This document shows, piece after piece, positions 24,542 to 37,300 of a stretch of 64,000 nt of DNA. The notes beneath the pieces were generated by a model, which had not been told where the DNA came from, ran no database searches, and was given only the letters and a program-made list of their open reading frames with translations. The DNA is taken from positions 49,248,580-49,312,579 of the forward strand of contig CM045729.1 in assembly GCA_024760905.1 (NCBI GenBank), read 5' to 3'. Both the position numbers and the translations under genes were made by a program. This DNA comes from Plotosus lineatus (taxonomy: Eukaryota > Chordata > Actinopteri > Siluriformes > Plotosidae). Every line of letters begins with the position of its first letter. Position 1 is the first letter of the stretch.

Positions 24542-27500
24542 CTGCTCAAAAAGAGAGACACCACTTAATGCACTAGGTCAGTGTTTAATACATGTCCATT
24601 GTATATTAAAAGAAAAGTGAAAACAATGTATAAAATTGTAATTAAGTAAATACTGCCAATTTTTAAAGCACCAAAACAGCTATCTAAAGTGTAATACTGT
24701 AAATTTCGAAACTTCAGAACACAACCGCACTGCTGTGTTCCAGCGAATCATAACCTAACATAAGGCTAGCTGTCCTCTAGCACCTTTGAAACATACGAAA
24801 ACAGATACAGTGATCCCTCGCAACTTTGCGCTTCAATTCATGTGGCTTCAGTGCATCGCGTTTTTTTTTGTTTTTGTTTTTTTTAAATGTTCATCGAATT
24901 AAAAAATAAGGAGTTTAAGAATCAGAGGAAAAACTTGATGAAAATGCCACAAAACAAGGCCAATTATGCAAAAAAAAAAAAAAAACCCAAACAAACACAA
25001 AATAAAAAACAACCAAAATCTCCCTTCAAAACTACTTACATTTTTATTAGGTGTGCGTCTGTATGTGTGTTTATTTGTATTTTATTTACATACTATGGAT
25101 TATTTTTGAATGTTTAATTGTTATTATAAGCATTTAGAGTATTGAATATGTATATATTGATATTATATACACATATACATGTACGTATATGTCACTCGGG
25201 GAGGGTTGATCCTACTTTGCGGAATTTGGCGGTCACGGGAGGACCTCGATTCCAATTAACTGCGGAAAGTGAGGGATCCCTGTATTTATTTCTTTTTAAT
25301 TTTACTTCAAACATGATTAAGCGGTTCCGAAAATGAATGAATGATTGAATGTCTCAATTTTCTTAAATTATGTCGTTCTAAAGTGTAGATTAAAGCTGGT
25401 TCTGGATCCATTTATGAGGTTCAGATGAAGTATAATGAGGCATGCTGCTCCAGGAAAATAATCAATGATAGAATGGTGTGATTTCGAGCACAGGGCTGTT
25501 CGCACCAAAAATAATTTTGACTACATAATTTTATCTTATTGAGGGAGTTGATACAAATCTAAACTACTCTCAAGACCACTGTTATCTAAATGAATCAAAA
25601 CCTTCTAACCAATCAGAATCAAGAGAACGGTGCTCAGGAAGAGTTAGTGTGCTGCCATGATAGACCTTAATCCAGAAAAGAAAGTCAATCAATGATTTTG
25701 GAAGGATATTTGACTTTATCAGGATACTGTACATACGTTTAAATTCTTCAACATTTTTATATCCAACTTCAGGCTGTAATGTAGTCTGGCACAGCACAAC
25801 ACACTTATCTCATAAATCTCAGTTGTACATCAGTTCAGCTAAAGACCTCTAACTGACTCTCACTGTAAAATGTAACTGACAAAGCATGCACAAGCTAGAG
25901 TGCTGAAGTGAAATCTAATCCCTCAGGATTGTTTCCTATGCTGAGCTCAGATTTTCTCTAAGATCTAAAACTCAAACGCTACCTCACATTATCAATACAG
26001 TACATTTCAGCAATACTATAAACCAAAAACACAGTTTATAAAAATAAAATGCAATATTTACTAAACTGCAAAAGCATAGCTGTTGCATTTCGTCACACAT
26101 GAATTTAAGCACAGTTATACATTTCTATTGATTATTTTACAAATAAGAATAAAAATTGTGATTATTGTGATTATTATTATCTTTGTTTATAGTCTTAATA
26201 TGAAAGGAAAAGTGTACAAGACAGTGTTGAGCCCAACGATGTTGTATGGTTTAGAAACAGTGGCGCTGAGGAAAAGACAGGAGGCAGAGCTGGAGGTAGC
26301 AGAGATGAAAATGTTGAGGTTCTCTTTGGGAGTAACGAGGATGGATAGGATTAGGAATGAGCACATCAGAGGGACAGCACATGTAAGATGTTTTGGAGAT
26401 AAAGTCAGAGAGGATAGATTGAGATGGTTTGGACATGTACAGGGAAGGGATAGTGAGTATATTGGTAGTAGGATACTGAGGTTGGAACTACCAGGCAGAA
26501 GGCCCAGAGGAAGACCAAAGAGAAGATTCATGGATGTGGTGAAGGAGGACATGAAGGCAGTTGTTGTCAGAGAAGAAGATGCAGAGGATGGGGTGAGATG
26601 GAGGTAGATGACCAGATGGAGGTAGGGAACAGCCGAAAGGAAAAGAAGAAGAAAAAGAGTTTATAGTCTTAATACTCAGTGCATTCGACCCTAACCAATA
26701 GGCTCAGGAATAGATTAAGTTTAAGTGATGGAGAGTATTTCATGTATTATAGGCAGGTCTCGGTCTGCTGATCTTCTGAAATTCTTCTTGCTTGATATTG
26801 TGAAGCATCTTTTATAGGTCTTGTTTTGAGCCCTTCTGTATTACCCAAAGAGTTCCTACAACTACTGGAATGATGTCTGTTTTTAATGCCCAGGTTCTTG
26901 TTGTTTCCAGTTCTAGGCCTTGATATTTTTCTTATTTTCTTTTTTGTTTTTGTTAAGACATTGCTGTCAGATGGTACTGCAATATCAATCAATACACTCT
27001 TTTTTTTTTTTTTTTTAATGTCCAGATTATTTGCACAGATGTGCCTGTCTGTTTGAATCTTCATATCCCATATAATGGTCACATTTTTTCCTTCCAGCAT
27101 AGATCTCAGGTTTGTGCCCATATCATTTTCCAGGCACTTTATTTCCACAATTCTTACAAATGTTCAGCTTATTGTGTCTCTCGGTGTATCTTCTTTCTTC
27201 TAGTTCCGTGTACCCGGGTAGAATAATATCTACCATCTTCACATATTCTAAAAGTTGAGTTATTTACTGTTCTTGTTATTTTCATTGGTAAGGCTTGGTC
27301 TTGAGCTGCAAATATGAAGTCCTCTGTTTCTCCTCTCAGCCCATGTGTGCTTCTCCATCTACAGCATTCAGTATTCTAGATTCTTTTTACACACTGTCCA
27401 AGTAATGTTTTTTTCTTCACAGGCCTTAGTTTCACTTTTAATGATTTCATCTTTTCCTCTATCTTTAATTAACTTTATCTTGTCGTTAGTTATTATTCAT

Positions 27501-27830
27501 TCATTCTTTTTCCGAACTTTTTCCTAATTAGGGTCGCAGGGTGGTTGGTGCCCATCTCAGCAGATTCTGGGCAAGGACAGAGTAGACCCTGGACAGCTCA
27601 CCAGGCCATCGCAGGGCAGAAGCACGCCAACGGCTGTGCGGTCTACTCTTGTCAAAAGTCAGCAATGGTTCTTTTACAGCCTCTCATCATAGACAGTGAG
27701 AGACATTGCCAGCCTTTGATAACCCAGTGAACTTCACTGGGGGGACAGTGACAACCTGTTGACAGTCGGGCTCGAACCCCCAACCTTAGGATCGGTACTC
27801 CAGCACCTAACCACCAGTTACAACTGCCCA

Positions 27831-27862
<32 letters not shown>

Positions 27863-27888
27863 AGAAATATTTCTTAACTCTCAACCTG

Positions 27889-27944
<56 letters not shown>

Positions 27945-30900
27945 TTTCAGCAATCCAATGCATAAGATCTGCAATGTAAAGCAAATTGTAAGAAACCTGC
28001 AACCATGTAGTTACAGGCACAGCCATGATATACACCCTCACTGAGCTCAAATGAGATTAAAAATTTCTAAAAGGTGTGATTTAAATCATTTTTAAAATCC
28101 TAAATCGTTGTTTGTTTGTTTTTTAATAAATGCAGCTAACTGGATTATCAAAGGCGGGCCAGGTCTCTCACTGTCTATGGTGAGAGGCATGTAAATGAAC
28201 TGTTGCTGACTTTCATAAAGAGTAGCTGCAAAGCCGTCAGCGTGTTTCTGTCCCTTGCTAAAAAAGGGTTGTGTCAGGAAGGACATCCGACGTAAAAACC
28301 TATGCCAAATCAAATGTGCGAATCATTCGCTGTGGCGACCCCTGAAAAAGGGAAAAAGCCGAAAGGAAATCTCACTGTATGTCCATCTTCTTTTCATTCC
28401 AGTCACACCCCCCACCAAGCAACTGAAATCCAGTCAATATATTTCAACATAAGACTAAGAGCTTGAAGCAGAGACATTTGTGAAGTAGAATTCGGCAACC
28501 GCTAACATTTCTGAACAGACATCTTTACTGCACGACTATACAGTAATGCATTGTAGGATAGCAGTCAGTTAAGTCCTAGCAAACTCGCGTGCGTGCATAG
28601 GCCTCCGTCAGTCCCGAAGGACTATGGCTGCGCTCTGGCCAGTATCCCGACTGGTGATACTCCCCAGTGCACAGAGCCTGGGTAGGGAGTAATGAGGGAC
28701 AGGCTGTTACCCAAGCAGCAAGTCCCCCCCTGTCTCGGCGCCACCGGAAGGATCCAATGGAAAGGCAAGTGCCGATACGACTGGGTTCCAGTGCCGCTGC
28801 AGGAGAGAAACTACGGTCAATTTAGAACGGCCAATTAACCTACAGTGCACGTCTTTGGATTGCGGGGGAAACCGGAGCACCCGGAGGAAACCCGCACAAG
28901 CACGGGGCACACAGAAACGCCCAGGCCGGGAATCGAACCCGGGCCTTCTTGCTGTGAGGCGGACGTGCTAACCACTACGCCACCGTGAGTTACACTGTCA
29001 TATTCAGAGTGAGCTTTTTTATGTGTAGACTAGCCTGGCCAAATGCTGTAAAAACAAAATTTGCTCATCACTGTTTTATTTCACCTATGCTGTAATTAAA
29101 AACATGTTTTAGCATGATGGCTTCAAAATACAATCAAGAGCTCATACAAAGCAGAATTGGTTTCTAAACATACAGCCAAGATTTTACACAAAATCATGTA
29201 TAGTCTGTTTTCAATGTTTTATTCTAATTTAACTTAAACTATATCTATCCAGATCCTTCCCCAAACCAGCAAATTTCAATACATTCCACATATATATAAC
29301 ACAAATATATACATCTAGAACATAATACATATTGCATCAAATGGGTAGATGATCCATAGAAAATGTGAATACACTGCTGTTTGTCTATGTTTTGAATATT
29401 TCAGTAGTGGGGTTTGTTTTTCAGTGTGATCAGATAATCACTTTGCATCACCTCCCATCGAAATTTCTACCAGTTCTTCCGTTTAAAGCCTAATATAATA
29501 TACAGGGATCCCTCGCTACTTCGAGCTTCAATCCATGCGGCTTCAGTGTATTGCGTTTATTTTAATTTTTTTAAATATTCATTGAATTATAAAATAAGGA
29601 GATTAAGGAAGAATTGGGGAAAAGTTAAGGAAAATGTAGAAAAACAAGGCCAATTATGCAAAAAAAACCCAAACAAAAACAAAAAAATAACCCAAAACCT
29701 CCCATCAAAACTACTTGCATTTTTATGTGAGGCGCGCATCTGAGTGTATGTGTGTATTTATATTTTATTTACATCCTATGCATTATTTTTGAATGTTTAA
29801 TTGTTATCATAAGCATTTATTGCACAGAATATGTATTTATTGATATTATATACACATATACATGTACGTATATGTCAGTCAGGGGGGTCGATCCTACCTC
29901 GTGGAATTCGACAGTCGTGGGGGGATCTCGGTCCCAATTAACTGCAGAAAGTGAGGGATCCCTGTATTAATATACAAAGCCTAATAGATATAATCTTCAA
30001 ATAGCTTTGGGCTTGTTCTATACTAAAAATATACATACAGGCACAGTTTTATGATATCAAAGGTGTCACATAATTGGTACCGGCAGTTTAGTGATGTTCT
30101 TATTTAGAAAAGGGCGGATGCTGCTGCAACATTTCACTCCAGCCAAATAATACCACACCTAATAGAGGACTGTAGAAAACCAACAACTGATTAAAGATGC
30201 AAAACCCTGCAGTTATACCAGCCCTGTGTGGATAAGAATACAGACCTCAGTATTAGCATATACAAGTGAAGTCGCTACACGTACAAGCCGCAAGACTTAC
30301 AAAATCAAAGATTATGACGTGATCTCCTTTACTATAGTGGGGCCGGTGGCTTAGTGGTTAGGGTGCTGTGTTCATGATTGGGAGGTTGTGTGTTCAAATC
30401 CCAGTTAGACACCCCCACCCCCCCCCACCCCACTGTGCTATGACCCCTGGGCAAGGTCTCAACCACAAGTGTGCCTCTGTTCACCCAGCAGTATAAATGG
30501 ATACCAGTAAAAATATATTGGGAAGGTAACCTGCGATGGACTAGCGTCCCATCCAGGAGGAGTTGAGCTCCTAGTTGCTTCACGCTACAGAAACCGGGCC
30601 TGATGAGTCACTATGCTCGGGTGTAAAAAGCCCAACAGACTTTACACCTTTACTATAACCATATTTGCTTTTTGTGTGGATACTGAGATTTTAGCAGTGC
30701 ACGATTTCTCTGCCCCTTCTCTAGTCTAAGTTAGAGTATAACTACCCAAAGTGAACTGTGATTGGCTCTCACCTGTTGTGGACCCCGGATTCCTTCGTGT
30801 GAGGGGGATGCAGGCAGCAGATGTGATGCTGGTGTGGAGATAGAGTACGAGGAATAAGGCTCCTCCAGCACTGTGGAAATGGGCTCTGACAGGTGTTTCC

Positions 30901-31322
30901 TGGCCATTGGAAGTGGTATGTTCCTATCTGGAGCACTGTTTAGAAATTCATATTCACTGTCTGTGGGTGGCGGGAATTTCACATCGTCCATAAAGTCACC
31001 ATCCTCTGGGCTGACACCACGCGGTGCTAGTGCTCCTGCAGACGAGCCTACATCGACCTCTGGCCTTAAGGAAGATAAGGGCTCTTCAACCTTTTCCTCC
31101 GTATCATCTGTGCACTGGATAGGCATGGAGAACTGTTGCTCTGCTGAAACACACATGAACTGTTCAGTAATAACTTTAGCGTTCACTTGAAAAAAGTATA
31201 TTAGGTATAATACAGAATAAAAGATAAAATGGGGATACTGTAAATAACATTATATAAACACCAGGTTTGGAGAAATGATTTTGCACATTCTCCTCTACGG
31301 CAGATCATATAATAACGATCAC

Positions 31323-31355
<33 letters not shown>

Positions 31356-34300
31356 CAGATGAGGTACAAAATAATACCAAAACTTTATTCTAAAATTTAA
31401 ATGCATGCTGCAGAAATTTTGCCTGAGGTATTGTTCATATATAAATATTATCCTGCCTGGTCAAAAAACACTCTACAGATTAATATTTTGTTTGGCCAGA
31501 AATTAGCATTGATCATGGCAGAGATTCAGCATAATCCCTACAGTCTATGCCTCATTCAGGAGAGACTGGGGGGGTGGGGGGTGGGGGGCGCAGATCATTC
31601 CAGCAAGTCTTCTCCAGCACATCTCAAATAGTTCAGTTGGGTTAAGGTGTGAAAATGATTCCATGCTTCCTGAACCACTTTGGAATTTGAGCCAGGAAAG
31701 AATAAAATCCTAATTGCTCAGATGACTGTGAGACAGCTATTCCTGTGACAATCGTTGATCGATAACTAACACTTAACTACCTTTTATTTTCACCAATGTG
31801 GTTGAGACTCAACTTGACCGGTTAAAAAAATCATGACTTTTATGCTTTGGACCCACCTTAATCCATTACTGTACTTCTACACTCTCCCTAGTTGTTCACT
31901 TTGTTTGATTCAAGCAAATAATCAAACTGTTCTGAAACAGTAACATAACAAAGAAAAGCTACTTACTGCATCAGTTGATGTTAAAGGAACATCATAGGAA
32001 TCATCATCAACATCATCATCATCTTTTCCTTTCGGCTTTTTCCCTTTTTCAGGGGTGGCCACAGAGAATCATCTGATTCGTATGTTTGATTGGGCATAGG
32101 TTTTTACGTCGGATACCCTTCTTGACACAACCCTTTAGCAGATGACAGGAATACGCTGACGGCTATGCAGCTCCTCTTTACGAAAGTCAGCAATGGTTCC
32201 TTTATTTCCCTTCACCATAGACAGTGAGAGACATGGCCGGCCTTTGATAACCCAGTTAGCTGCACTGGGGGGGACAGTGACAACCTTGAGGAGAGTGGGA
32301 CTCGAACCCCCAACCTTAGGTTCAGCAATCCAGCGCCCTTTACCACCAGTCCACCACTGACACCATCATAGGAATCATCATTGCTCGGAATGATCCAATC
32401 AAAGGCTCAAAGTATTTGTTTATCAAAATTAATTTTTTTTTACCCAAGTAGTATTGTATACATTAATCATAAATAAATCAATATTAAAATGTACGATCTC
32501 CAGGAAGTGTACTTTTGAAATCCTTAAAAAATTCTTCCTAGTGTGTTCATAGTTGTACTTTGTCCATACAACGTACGAAAAATGTCTATTTTTCATTAAT
32601 ACAAAAAATAAATATAATGGGCAGTGGTGGCCTGATGGTAAAGGTGCTGGATCACTGATCCTAAGGTTGGGGGGGTTCAAGCCCCACTCTTAATGGGTTA
32701 TCACTGTCGCCGTCCCCCCAGTGAAGCTAACCGGGTTATCAAAGGCCGGCCACGTCTCTCACCGTCTATGGTGTCAGGTTCATGCAAAAGAACCATTGCT
32801 GACTTTCAACAAGAGTAGGCTGCATAACCGTCAGCGTCTTTTCACCCTACAATGGCCTGACGAGCTGTCCAGGGTGTACTCTGCCCTCACCGGAGTCGGC
32901 TGGGATGGGTGCCAGCCTCGCCATGACCTTAATTAGGATTAAGCGGTTACAGAAAATGAACAGAAATGAAAAAAAAAAAAAAAAGGATATTTTTTCATGC
33001 ATATCACGAGAGGCTTACTATCCTTTAACTAGAAAAAAATATACTGATCCAGCATTGACACTCTCTCTGCTGTCTCTTTGACACTCTCCCCTGTCCATGT
33101 CCCAGTATACATGAGCAGAATGACAATTGATTTATCGGCCAAAATAGGCCTGATCCCACCACGGTAGTTTGCGATATTCCCCCCCTTTCAGCTGGTTAAT
33201 TTCAGGATTTTTTTTTTCTTTTTCTTGACCTAATAAAGCACACCAAACCATTTGACTGGCAGCAAATTGGAACCATGTTGAGCTGAAAATTAGACAGATT
33301 TCCAGCTCTGTGCATTTGGTATGCCGTACAGTATGCTTCTTTTTTTGTGTGTGTTGTTTTCATTTTATCAAAGTGCTCTATTTTCCTGTTTCGAAGCACT
33401 TTCCCAATTTCCGATGAGCATGACTTTTTCCTAATGTGTGTGTGTTCTTTTAATGCATCCATGGAGATGATCTCTGTTATGCCCCTGATTATTCACCCAC
33501 CCACCCCCCTTCTCTATACGAGGGTTTCCCCGTACATACACTCAACTGAATTCAATTCAGTTTTATTTGTATATCACTTTTTACAATTGAAATTGGCTCA
33601 CAGTAGCTTTACACAGTAAAAGTAGCAGTTTACAAAGTATAAAGAATTTAAACATGTCCTATTACCCCACATATCCCTAATGAGCGTTGCCCATAGCAAT
33701 GGTGGCAAGGAAAACTACTTCAGTTGATGCGAGGAAGAAACCTTGAGAGGAACAAGACCCAAAAGGGAAACCCATCCTCATTGAGGTGAAACCATAAAGA
33801 TATAAACTATATACGAGAAATTTAATTACAGTACAGAATGTAGTCTGGTTGGTTATACAGCTGTGAGTCCTAAATAATCATGAGAAAAGAGTATATATGA
33901 CGTTATACCATATATAATATATACCACGTTATACCATAGTTAATATATAAAGTCACGTACAATATAAAGTCATATACTAACTGCATCTCTTTATAAATTC
34001 TGTCAATGCAGTCTCTACTTGTTACATCTTTATCACATGATTGTTGTGAATAAACACAAGAATATCATTGTTTTTTCTTCACGTTTCCTGAAACAATCCA
34101 ATTTTATATTAAATAACGATTAATACAAAAAAGTGACACTTTAAAAAGCTCACAGGAACAGTAGGATGATTTTAATAAGTGTCACGTGATAAAATCTGCA
34201 GAATACGACATGCAGTACAAATATAAACTTCTGCCATGAGTTTGGCAAAGAAGCTTGATCATGCTGGCTTGTTTTGACTGTTTCAGGTGCTTGCACCAAA

Positions 34301-37300
34301 CACAGATCTTCCCAGGTGTCCTTTTAAATCTAGATTTTAAACAGATCATTTTTCCATGTTTTCCTATCACCTCTGTATTTCAAAATACTGAACTCTTTCA
34401 ACTGGCTCAGCATCAACTCTGCCTTTAACTCGATCCAAAAATGAACAGCTCTGGACACAATTTCTTGCTCTGTTTACCTCTGCGTACGTTGCTTCTTTCG
34501 TTACATCAAGTTGAAAGCTCGTAGATGAAATCGTAGGGCATTGCGCAGAGCACCAAGTCCAAGTTCGGTCCAATTAAACAGAGTTAGCTTGGCAATGATC
34601 AAGCTACTCCGTGTTCGTAGTCGGACATTAAGAAAGTCAATTTAATAAGATTTCAGTCGGACTAACATGGTTATGGGTGTTTTAAACATCTAACTTTAGT
34701 CAGACTAGCACAATATTTCTTACAAATAAATGATGCCAACTTAAAATCTACTCCCAGTTATTTAGAAATATGCTCTATAAGTGGACAGGTCAGAAATTAA
34801 AACAAGCAGACAAAGCTGTATTATTTGCATATATAATAAGGTGAACATTTTAGTGATTACTATAGACTGTTTTCCAAAAATGTGCAAAGTTTCATTTGTT
34901 TATTTGTTTACTCCTTTGTCTATTTTTATTTTTTAAAGGATTTCATGACTATTTATGCTCAAGAACACTACTTCCAACTGTAGTCACCAGCCCTGCACTG
35001 CATAGGACACCGCATCCATATCACAACCTCAAGCATATTTTTACTTCTAAAACGACACTCATTTAGAGCGTATTTCTGCTTCACACCCAGAATTCTCAGT
35101 TTTAGGCTCCAGATCCATCACAACCCTGACCAGGACATAACAGCTACCGAAGACGAGTGAATGAAATCACATTACATAAATGTGAAATTTTGCTTAAAGT
35201 CACACAAATGGCTTGTACATGTGTGGTGTTAATTGTTCGGTCTGTTTTAACAGGGCAGAAGCAATAACACTGGACCTGTGTGCCTTTTCTCCAGGTACTA
35301 CAATCCTTAATTCTGTTATGCATAATACAAAAAAATAATACTTTGTTTTGAAATTTCTAAACTAAATGCTACATCTCCAGTTTCTCTAATTACAGATTAA
35401 GATATGTGTCATACATTTTTTTAAATTAGAAAGTGAAGATAGTAAATAATCTTACCACTGGCAGCATCATTTCCTTTATGTATTCTATTCAGGTGAGCTT
35501 TCTGCCATCTTGCAAGAGTCTGAATCTTCTGGAAAGTCCCCTGGATTTCCTGAAGCTTGTCTACAACATCCTCACTAACAACAACAAAAAGAGAGACTGA
35601 GCACTAAGCAAACACTTCCACTGTTCAAATTTCTACAGAACAGACAAAATTTGACAAATATTTTTGATAACACGGACAATTTGAATCTAAAATTAAATTA
35701 TATTTCAATTGTATTTTTTTTATTATTTGTTTTTATGGAAACACACCTCTATCTGACATAATTTAATTCGAATGACAATGCCTTGCTGTGGGACATCTCA
35801 GAAGCATTTGTTGGTTAAGGGGTTACCCTTAAGGAGCTAACCTGCAAAATCATTAGCTCCTAAAAATCTGCTAGGACCAAGAGTTTTTTGCAAAAATTCA
35901 CCGCCTACGCCCATGCTGAATTCAGAAATAAAAATAAAACCATATACCTCACAAATCCTTTACTGAAATATATACACCAAAAATGGTCAAAACAAGTATA
36001 TTAACTCAAGCTGCCATGCACTCGGCATAAATACCTTGGAATGCAAGGCTTTCGGTATATACTGTATATTTATCTATTATATGATTGGTCCAGTATGCCA
36101 ACAACCTGTCAAATAATAATCATCCAAAAATAGCAGAGTTACAGTGTACAGCAATCATATCAGAAGTATACTCATGTCTGCATTACTGATGTCTATGTTG
36201 ATATCTCGCTAAAAATTATTTCATGATCGTGTACATGCCACACATGGCAGTGTGCAAGAAGTTCAGGACCAGATAGCGTGCCAGAACTTGGAAGTAAATA
36301 AAATAAGCACACTGTGAAGCTTAATACATTGAATTTCAGATTTTACAGGAGTGATGCAGGATCTACATACATCTTTGTGCCACTAACTCCTGGAACTGGA
36401 TGGGGATGCATCAGCCTCAGCTCCAGGGATTCTTTCTTCACGTTGCCAAAAAAGAAGGAAAGAAAAAAGGACAGTGAAATTAGGTTTCTACATAATATAT
36501 CAAACAAATATTATAATTAGTGCAGATTTACTTGATGTGAGATTAAAATAAAATAAGGCACATCCACTGCAATATGCTACATGCAACAAAAACATCCAAT
36601 GTTGTTCTGTACTGAACTCCATCAATTAAATGGTCCAAAATATGACTTTGTAGTAATGTACAAATTTGCTCGTTATGCCAATGCCAAGATTCTTTCCTTG
36701 GTTTAGACTCCTTTCTTTTCGATATTACCACAATCAACCTTCTCATGTAAACCTTATGCTGTAGCGCCCCCTGTTGTTAAGAACCATGACAAGTCTCAAA
36801 GAATTGAGAGAAATTATAGCGGTGGATTCAATTAGAGAAAAATTCTCACTATGGACAGATAGTGCTGAAAAATGATATCAAACTGTGAAAAAAAAAAGAA
36901 CTACATCTTTTTTGCACGTTTCTCACTATTTAACCCAAGAATGAACTGTAGATAAGTGGGAAACCAGCTTAGGCAATGTCGTTATTTTTCTGCTTGCTGT
37001 CTACCAATAAAATCATTCATTCATCTATTCATTTTCTGAACCGCTTAATCCTAATTAGGGTCGCGAGGAGGCTGGCGTCTATCTCAGCTGACTCTGGGTG
37101 AAGGCAGGGTACACCCTCGACAGATCATCGCAGGGCCAACACTCACACAACCATTCAAACTCACACTCACGTCTAGGGGCGACTTGGAACAGCCAATTAA
37201 CCTACTGCGCATGTGTTTGGACTTTGGGAGAAAACCAGCGTACCCGGAAGAACACCACAAGGAGAAAGAACGGTGAGAACATGCAAATGCCACACAGGAA

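Noticed and set aside
30337..30405. True tRNA gene at SINE heads (also at 44990, 46270, 54851, 58690)
   Set aside because: A- and B-box-like motifs are present but stems do not close as a functional cloverleaf, and each is followed by SINE body and tail within a target-site duplication.
36543..36746. Possible extra tank exon (KRKESKPRKES)
   Set aside because: Phases already close between exons 5 and 6 without it, and no good donor or acceptor frames it.
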